Positions 57,701 through 64,000 of a stretch of DNA of 64,000 nucleotides are shown one piece after another; positions within the stretch are counted from its first letter, which is position 1; each line of letters begins with the position of its first letter. Both the position numbers and the translations under genes were made by a program. Origin of the DNA: Palsa-504 sp050011155 (GTDB lineage Bacteria; Actinomycetota; Actinomycetes; Streptosporangiales; Streptosporangiaceae); contig JBEKJP010000014.1 of assembly GCA_050011155.1 (NCBI GenBank), positions 1-64,000 on the forward strand, in the 5' to 3' direction. The notes beneath the pieces were generated by a model. That model did no database searches. It saw nothing but the letters and a program-made list of their open reading frames with translations, and had not been told where the DNA came from.

Positions 57701-57895
57701 ATGCCGAAGATGAAGACTCACAGCGGTACCGCGAAGCGGTTCCGGCTGACCGGAACCGGCAAGGTCATGCGCCGCCGCGCCAACCGTGGCCATCTGTTCG
57801 AGAAGAAGTCGTCCCGCCTGACGCGGCGGCTATACGGCGAAGTGACGCTCGCGCCGAGCGACGTCAAGCACATCAAGAAGCTGCTGGGTAAGTAG
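57701..57895 (+). CDS. rpmI: 50S ribosomal protein L35
   Basis: 64 residues, basic. The family text MPKMKTHSGTAKRFRLTGTGKVMRRRANRGH and FEKKSSRLTRRL is complete. It is part of the conserved infC-rpmI-rplT operon. AGGAG lies 13 nt before the ATG. Confidence 0.98.
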   Translation: MPKMKTHSGTAKRFRLTGTGKVMRRRANRGHLFEKKSSRLTRRLYGEVTLAPSDVKHIKKLLGK

Positions 57896-57925
57896 CCCGG
57901 CCCGCGTCGAGGGAGACGGAACACA

Positions 57926-58306
57926 ATGGCACGCGTGAAGCGGGCGACCAACGCCCACAAGAAGCGCAAGACTGTCCTCGAGCGAGCCAGCGGCTACCGG
58001 GGCCAGCGGTCTCGGCTGTACCGCAAGGCCAAGGAGCAGATGCTCCACTCGATGACCTACGCCTACCGCGACCGCAAGGATCGCAAGGGCAACTTCCGGC
58101 GGCTGTGGATCCAGCGGATCAACGCGGCGGCCCGGGCCAACGGCATGACCTACAACCGGTTCATCCAGGGCCTGCGGGTGGCCGGCGTCGAGGTCGACCG
58201 GCGGATGCTGGCCGAACTCGCCGTGGCCGACGAGACGGCTTTCTCGGCCCTGGTCGAGGTGGCGAAGAAGGCCCTCCCGGACGCCTCCGGGTCCGCGGCC
58301 GCCTGA
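57926..58306 (+). CDS. rplT: 50S ribosomal protein L20
   Basis: 126 residues. The basic N-terminal helix ARVKRATNAHKKRKTVLERASGYRGQRSRLYRKAKEQ and GNFRRLWIQRINAAARANGMTYNRFIQGL identify L20, required for early 50S assembly. In other bacteria L20 also represses its own operon through the leader. GGGAGACGGAA precedes the ATG. Confidence 0.98.
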   Translation: MARVKRATNAHKKRKTVLERASGYRGQRSRLYRKAKEQMLHSMTYAYRDRKDRKGNFRRLWIQRINAAARANGMTYNRFIQGLRVAGVEVDRRMLAELAVADETAFSALVEVAKKALPDASGSAAA

Positions 58307-58310
58307 CAAG

Positions 58311-59168
58311 GTGCGAGCCGCCGCCGCGCCCGCAACTCCGCTGGGCGCGCACTCGCCGCGGCTCAAGGCCGCCCGGCGCCTGACCAAACGAGCCTTCCGC
58401 CAGCGTGAGCGGGCCTTCCTCGCCGAAGGCCCGCAAGCGGTGGCGGAAGCTTTTCGCTTCGGGGCCGGTATCACCGACCTGTTCGTCACCGTGCCCGCCC
58501 GGAGCAAGCACCAGGACCTGGTCGCCGAGATCGCCGCCGCGGGCATACCGGTGCACGTCGTCAACGGCGACATCATGGACGAACTGGCCCAGACGGTCAC
58601 CCCGCAGGGGCTGCTCGCGGTCTGCGGCTTCGTCGACGTCCCGCTGGCGGGGGTCGCCGCCGGAAAACCGAAGCTGGTCGTGCTGCTGGCCAACGTGCGC
58701 GACCCGGGCAACGCCGGCACCGTGCTGCGCACCGCCGACGCGGCGGGAGCGCAGGCGGTCGTCTTCGCCGACGCCTCCGTCGACCCCTACAACGGCAAGT
58801 GCGTGCGCGCGTCGGCCGGCAGCCTGTTCCACCTGCCCGTGGTGGCCGCCGGCCGCCTCGAGGAGGCCATCGGCGCGCTGCGCCAGGCCGGCCTGCGGAT
58901 CGTGGCGGCGGACGGCCGCGCCGGGCAACCCCTGGACGACCCCGCGGTGCAGGCCCGGCTGGCCGAGCCGACCGCCTGGATGTTCGGCAACGAGGCGTGG
59001 GGACTGCCGCCCGAGCTTGTCGCGCTGGCCGACGAACCCGTCGCCGTCCCCATCTACGGCCAGGCCGAGAGCCTCAACCTGGCCGCCGCGGCGGCGGTAT
59101 GCCTCTACGCGTCCGCGCGTGCGCAGCGAGTGCAAGCGTTATGGGGGATGAACGCGTGGCCGCGGTGA
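58311..59168 (+). CDS. SPOUT-family RNA 2'-O-methyltransferase (TrmH/SpoU)
   Basis: 285 residues. The three SPOUT motifs are NVRDPGNAGTVLRTADAAG, WMFGNEAWGLPPELV and VPIYGQAESLNLAAAAAVCLY, which build the trefoil-knot SAM site. The N-terminal RNA-binding part has LKAARRLTKRAFRQRERAFLAEGPQAVAEAF. The target is probably 23S rRNA ribose; the exact nucleotide is unknown. It starts 4 nt after rplT, the usual actinobacterial order. Confidence 0.93.
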   Translation: MRAAAAPATPLGAHSPRLKAARRLTKRAFRQRERAFLAEGPQAVAEAFRFGAGITDLFVTVPARSKHQDLVAEIAAAGIPVHVVNGDIMDELAQTVTPQGLLAVCGFVDVPLAGVAAGKPKLVVLLANVRDPGNAGTVLRTADAAGAQAVVFADASVDPYNGKCVRASAGSLFHLPVVAAGRLEEAIGALRQAGLRIVAADGRAGQPLDDPAVQARLAEPTAWMFGNEAWGLPPELVALADEPVAVPIYGQAESLNLAAAAAVCLYASARAQRVQALWGMNAWPR

Positions 59169-59231
59169 CAATATGGGACAAAAGTAGCGACTGGTGGCCC
59201 AGAGTGTCTGGACTGCAACATAGAGAATTCG

Positions 59232-59261
59232 TTGCCAGGACTGTCACAAAGTCGGTATACG
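59232..59261 (+). promoter_or_regulatory. Candidate sigma-70 promoter of the sensor-kinase gene
   Basis: TTGCCA (59232-59237) and TATACG (59256-59261) are spaced by 18 bp, 35 bp before the GTG at 59296. The gap also contains ATATGGGACAAAAG upstream. Fit to consensus is moderate. Confidence 0.45.
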
Positions 59262-59295
59262 CGCTAGAGTCTGATCACAATCCGTCACCCGAACC

Positions 59296-60573
59296 GTGAC
59301 ACTCCGGCCGCCGGACGATCGCAGTGCGGCCTCGCCGGACGGAGGCTTCGCTGCAGTGGACGAGCTCATACCGAGCCGGGCGTCATCGGCCCCGCAACCG
59401 GCCGAGACTGCCGCGAACCCCGGGGACGCCACTGGTCAGGTGTCCGGCCCGAGCCCGCTGCCCGAAGGGCCGGTCCCGATCGGGAGCCTGGTCTTCGCCG
59501 ACGAGCTGCCGGACGGGGTGGTGGTGGCCGACGAGGTGGGCCGCATCGTCGTCTTCAACCGGGTGGCCGCCCGCCTGACCGGGCTCGACCCGGCCGAGAT
59601 CATCGGCAAGTTCGTGTTCGACGTGCTCCCGCTGCGCGACAGCGAAGGCCGCGACTGGTGGGTGTACGCCAACCCCTACGGCGGCCTGCCCACCCGCACT
59701 CGTCACCCTGAGCGATCGCTTTACCTGGCCGACGGCACCGAGATCCTCGTCTCCATCGGCTACGTCAGGGAAGAACGAGCCAAGGGCGGCCCCCGCGGTC
59801 CGCGGCCGGTCAAGAAACTTGTCATCAGCCTGCGCGGGGCGCAGCAGCGGGAGCGCCTCGAGCGCAGCCGGGCCGAGCTGGTCTCCACCGTCGCGCACGA
59901 GCTGCGCTCCCCGCTCACCAGCGTCAAGGGCTTCACCGCGACGCTGCTGAACAAGTGGGGCCGGTTCACCGACGACCAGAAGCGCGTCATGCTGGAGACG
60001 GTCAACGCCGACGCCGACCGCGTGACCAGGCTGATCACCGAGCTGCTCGACGTGTCCAGGATCGAGTCCGGCCGGATGGAGGTCCACCGGCAGCTGGTCG
60101 ACCTGCCCGACCGGGCCCGGCGGATCGTGGCCGGCCGGGTGGCGGCAGGCGACGCCGAGGACCGGTTCCGGCTCGAGGTGCTCGGCGGCCTGCCGGAGAC
60201 CTGGCTGGACGCCGACAAGATCGACCAGATCCTCGGCAACCTGGTCGAGAACGCGGTCAGGCACGGCGCTGGTATCGTGACGATCGTGATCGAGCCGGCC
60301 ATCGTGGACGACGCCGCCGCGGCCTCCGTCTCCGTGCGCGACCAGGGCGAGGGCATCGCACCGGACGTCGCCCCGCGCGTGTTCCGCCAGTTCTGGCGGG
60401 GTAAGACCCGCGGCGGCAGCCGCCATGGCTGGCATGGCGGCGGTACCGGCCTGGGCCTGTACATCGTCAAGGGGCTCGTCGAGGCCCACGGCGGCACGAT
60501 CGACGTGCACCGTGCCCCCGGCGGCGGGGCCGAGTTCCGATTTATCGTGCCCGCTGGGACCGCTGCCGCCTGA
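59296..60573 (+). CDS. PAS-domain sensor histidine kinase (orphan)
   Basis: 425 residues, no membrane helices, so soluble. The PAS domain is at 65-150 (ELPDGVVVADEVGRIVVFNRVAARLTGLDPAEIIGK). The kinase core has the H box in STVAHELRSPLTSVKGF, N box NLVENAVRHG, G1 DQGEGIAP and G2 HGGGTGLGLYIV. No response-regulator gene lies nearby; its placement between the rRNA methylase and pheS is conserved in other actinomycetes, which argues for an orphan with a core role. Signal unknown. GTG 59296 assumed; GTG 59356 is possible. Confidence 0.93.
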   Translation: MTLRPPDDRSAASPDGGFAAVDELIPSRASSAPQPAETAANPGDATGQVSGPSPLPEGPVPIGSLVFADELPDGVVVADEVGRIVVFNRVAARLTGLDPAEIIGKFVFDVLPLRDSEGRDWWVYANPYGGLPTRTRHPERSLYLADGTEILVSIGYVREERAKGGPRGPRPVKKLVISLRGAQQRERLERSRAELVSTVAHELRSPLTSVKGFTATLLNKWGRFTDDQKRVMLETVNADADRVTRLITELLDVSRIESGRMEVHRQLVDLPDRARRIVAGRVAAGDAEDRFRLEVLGGLPETWLDADKIDQILGNLVENAVRHGAGIVTIVIEPAIVDDAAAASVSVRDQGEGIAPDVAPRVFRQFWRGKTRGGSRHGWHGGGTGLGLYIVKGLVEAHGGTIDVHRAPGGGAEFRFIVPAGTAAA

Positions 60574-60714
60574 CCTTTGCGGTAACCTCCCAGGGGCCGA
60601 CGCCAAACCCGCTGGCGCGTCGAGGTTAAACCGACGCTGCCATCTTGCCCCGTTCGGCATGAAAAATCTGCCGTGAGACCTCAGCTAACGTACGGCCCGC
60701 AGGAAGCAGGACCC

Positions 60715-61839
60715 ATGTCCGCACCGAACAAGAACTACGACCCGAAGGCGACGGCCTCGCTCGCGTCCGACGAGGTGACCCGCGTCCTCGACGAGGCGCT
60801 CGCCGCGATCGCCGCCGCCGGCACCCTCGACGAGCTGAAGGCGGCGCGGATCGCGCACGACGGCGACCGGGCGCCGCTCTCGCTGGCCAGCGCGGAGATC
60901 GGCGCGCTCCCGCCGCAGGCCCGGGCCGACGCCGGGCGGCGGATCGGCGCGGCCCGCGGTCAGCTGCGCGAGGCACTCCGCCAGCGTCAAGAAGACCTTG
61001 AGGCCGAACGGGACAGGCAGGTTCTGGTCACCGAGGCCGTCGACGTCACGCTGCCAGGCGGCCGGTTCCCGGCCGGTGCACGGCACCCCGTCACGACCCT
61101 GGCCGACCGGCTGTCCGACGTGTTCATCGCGATGGGCTACGAGGTCGCCGAGGGACCGGAGGCCGAGGCGGAGTGGTACAACTTCGACGCGCTGAACATC
61201 CTGCCTGACCACCCGGCCCGCGAGATGCAGGACACCATCTTCGTCCAGAGCAGCGGGGGTCCTGAGCGTAAGTCGGGCGTGGTCCTGCGGACCCACACCT
61301 CGCCGGTGCAGATCAGGTCGATGCTGTCGCGCCCGCTGCCGCTGTACGTGGTCAGCCCGGGCAAGTGCTACCGGCAGGACCCGCTCGACGCCACCCACAG
61401 CCCGGTCTTCCACCAGATCGAGGGGCTCGCGGTCGACGAGGGCCTGACCATGGCCGACCTGCGCGGCGCGATCCAGTCGTTCGTGGACGCGATGTTCGGC
61501 GTGGGCTTGCGCACCCGGTTCCGGCCCGACTACTTCCCCTTCACCGAGCCGTCGGGCGACGTGTCGATGGAGTGCCACATCTGCCGTGGCGCATCGGCCA
61601 AGGCGGGCGGCGACCCGTGCCGGGTGTGCCGGTCGCAGGGCTGGATCGAGATCGCGGGCTGCGGCATGGTCAACCCCCGGGTGCTGGTGGCGTGCGGCAT
61701 CGACCCCGACCGGTACAGCGGGTTCGCGTTCGGGCTGGGCATCGAGCGCAGCCTGGTGATCGCGCACGGGCTGACCGAGATCAGGGACGCGGTCGAGGGC
61801 GACGTGCGGTTCAGCCGGGCGTTCGGGATGGAGATCTGA
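60715..61839 (+). CDS. pheS: Phenylalanyl-tRNA synthetase alpha subunit
   Basis: 374 residues. Class II motifs: motif 2 in GKCYRQDPLDATHSPVFHQIEGLAVDEGL and motif 3 in GFAFGLGIERSLVI. The N-terminal coiled coil binds tRNA. Two CxxC pairs, CHIC and CRVC (near residues 285 and 300), suggest a zinc knuckle insertion. ATG 60715 follows AGGA; a GTG at 60673 would add 14 residues. It is 1 nt before pheT and forms the alpha2-beta2 enzyme. Confidence 0.97.
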   Translation: MSAPNKNYDPKATASLASDEVTRVLDEALAAIAAAGTLDELKAARIAHDGDRAPLSLASAEIGALPPQARADAGRRIGAARGQLREALRQRQEDLEAERDRQVLVTEAVDVTLPGGRFPAGARHPVTTLADRLSDVFIAMGYEVAEGPEAEAEWYNFDALNILPDHPAREMQDTIFVQSSGGPERKSGVVLRTHTSPVQIRSMLSRPLPLYVVSPGKCYRQDPLDATHSPVFHQIEGLAVDEGLTMADLRGAIQSFVDAMFGVGLRTRFRPDYFPFTEPSGDVSMECHICRGASAKAGGDPCRVCRSQGWIEIAGCGMVNPRVLVACGIDPDRYSGFAFGLGIERSLVIAHGLTEIRDAVEGDVRFSRAFGMEI

Positions 61840-61840
61840 G

Positions 61841-64000
<2,160 letters not shown>

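Noticed and set aside
60574..60714. T-box or peptide-attenuator leader before pheS
   Set aside because: TAACCTC/GAGGTTA and GCGTCG/CGACGC could compete, but no T-box sequence, no Phe-rich leader peptide and no terminator T-run is seen.

Overview
The window is about 64 kb of very GC-rich DNA (roughly 70 %) with GTG/TTG starts, dense 1-4 nt gene overlaps and actinomycete-only families (mycothiol-dependent DinB-like enzyme, DUF4233 after folC, TIGR03960/TIGR03936 pair). It is chromosomal core DNA of an actinomycete. Gene order resembles the Streptomyces/Streptosporangium type (tig-clpP1-clpP2-clpX-valS-folC-mreBCD-mrdA-rodA-rne-rplU-rpmA-obg-proB, and infC-rpmI-rplT-rRNA methylase-sensor kinase-pheST). 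The genus cannot be settled from the sequence alone. No IS element, prophage or CRISPR array was seen.

Layout. 1-11 kb: accessory and housekeeping mix: an ECF sigma factor with the start of its partner, gnd, two paralogous lipoproteins around a VOC gene lacking its middle, a polysaccharide deacetylase, large palindromes, tRNA-Pro, a FUSC membrane protein, a mycothiol-dependent enzyme, a lipoprotein, a GlxA-type regulator and a small holin-like membrane protein. 11.7-16.8 kb: protein folding and proteolysis (tig, clpP1, clpP2, clpX), with a 0.9 kb gap holding a possible 24-residue Cys-rich peptide and a ClgR-type box. 17-24 kb: a membrane protein with a 600-residue Gly/Tyr/Gln/Asn-rich tail, valS, folC, DUF4233. 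24-33 kb: a polytopic membrane protein and the mreB-mreC-mreD-mrdA-rodA cell-wall elongation operon. 33-43 kb: two radical-SAM-associated genes, rne, rplU-rpmA, obg, proB. 43-46 kb: M48 peptidase, rsfS, histidine phosphatase, MBL hydrolase.

46-56 kb is an accessory stretch of small regulated units: a methyltransferase/TetR divergent pair sharing a 38-bp operator, a trypsin-like protease, two oxidoreductases, a small zinc-ribbon membrane protein, an SDR/ECF-sigma divergent pair, a relic of a phospho-sugar mutase gene, and a MarR regulator next to a DrrAB-like ABC exporter with three look-alike operators. 56.5-64 kb returns to core: an attenuator-like leader, infC (ATC start), rpmI, rplT, a SPOUT methylase, a sensor kinase, pheS and the 5' part of pheT.

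The most unusual signals are two 84-bp palindromic repeats (39.3 and 53.5 kb, about 81 % identical, same length), a compound 53-bp palindrome near the tRNA, a very basic 230-residue tail on MreD, the prion-like membrane protein, the Cys-rich micro-gene, and microsatellite-like repeats in the obg leader and inside pheT. Compared with the usual order, ndk is absent between folC and mreB, and proA/nadD are absent between proB and rsfS.
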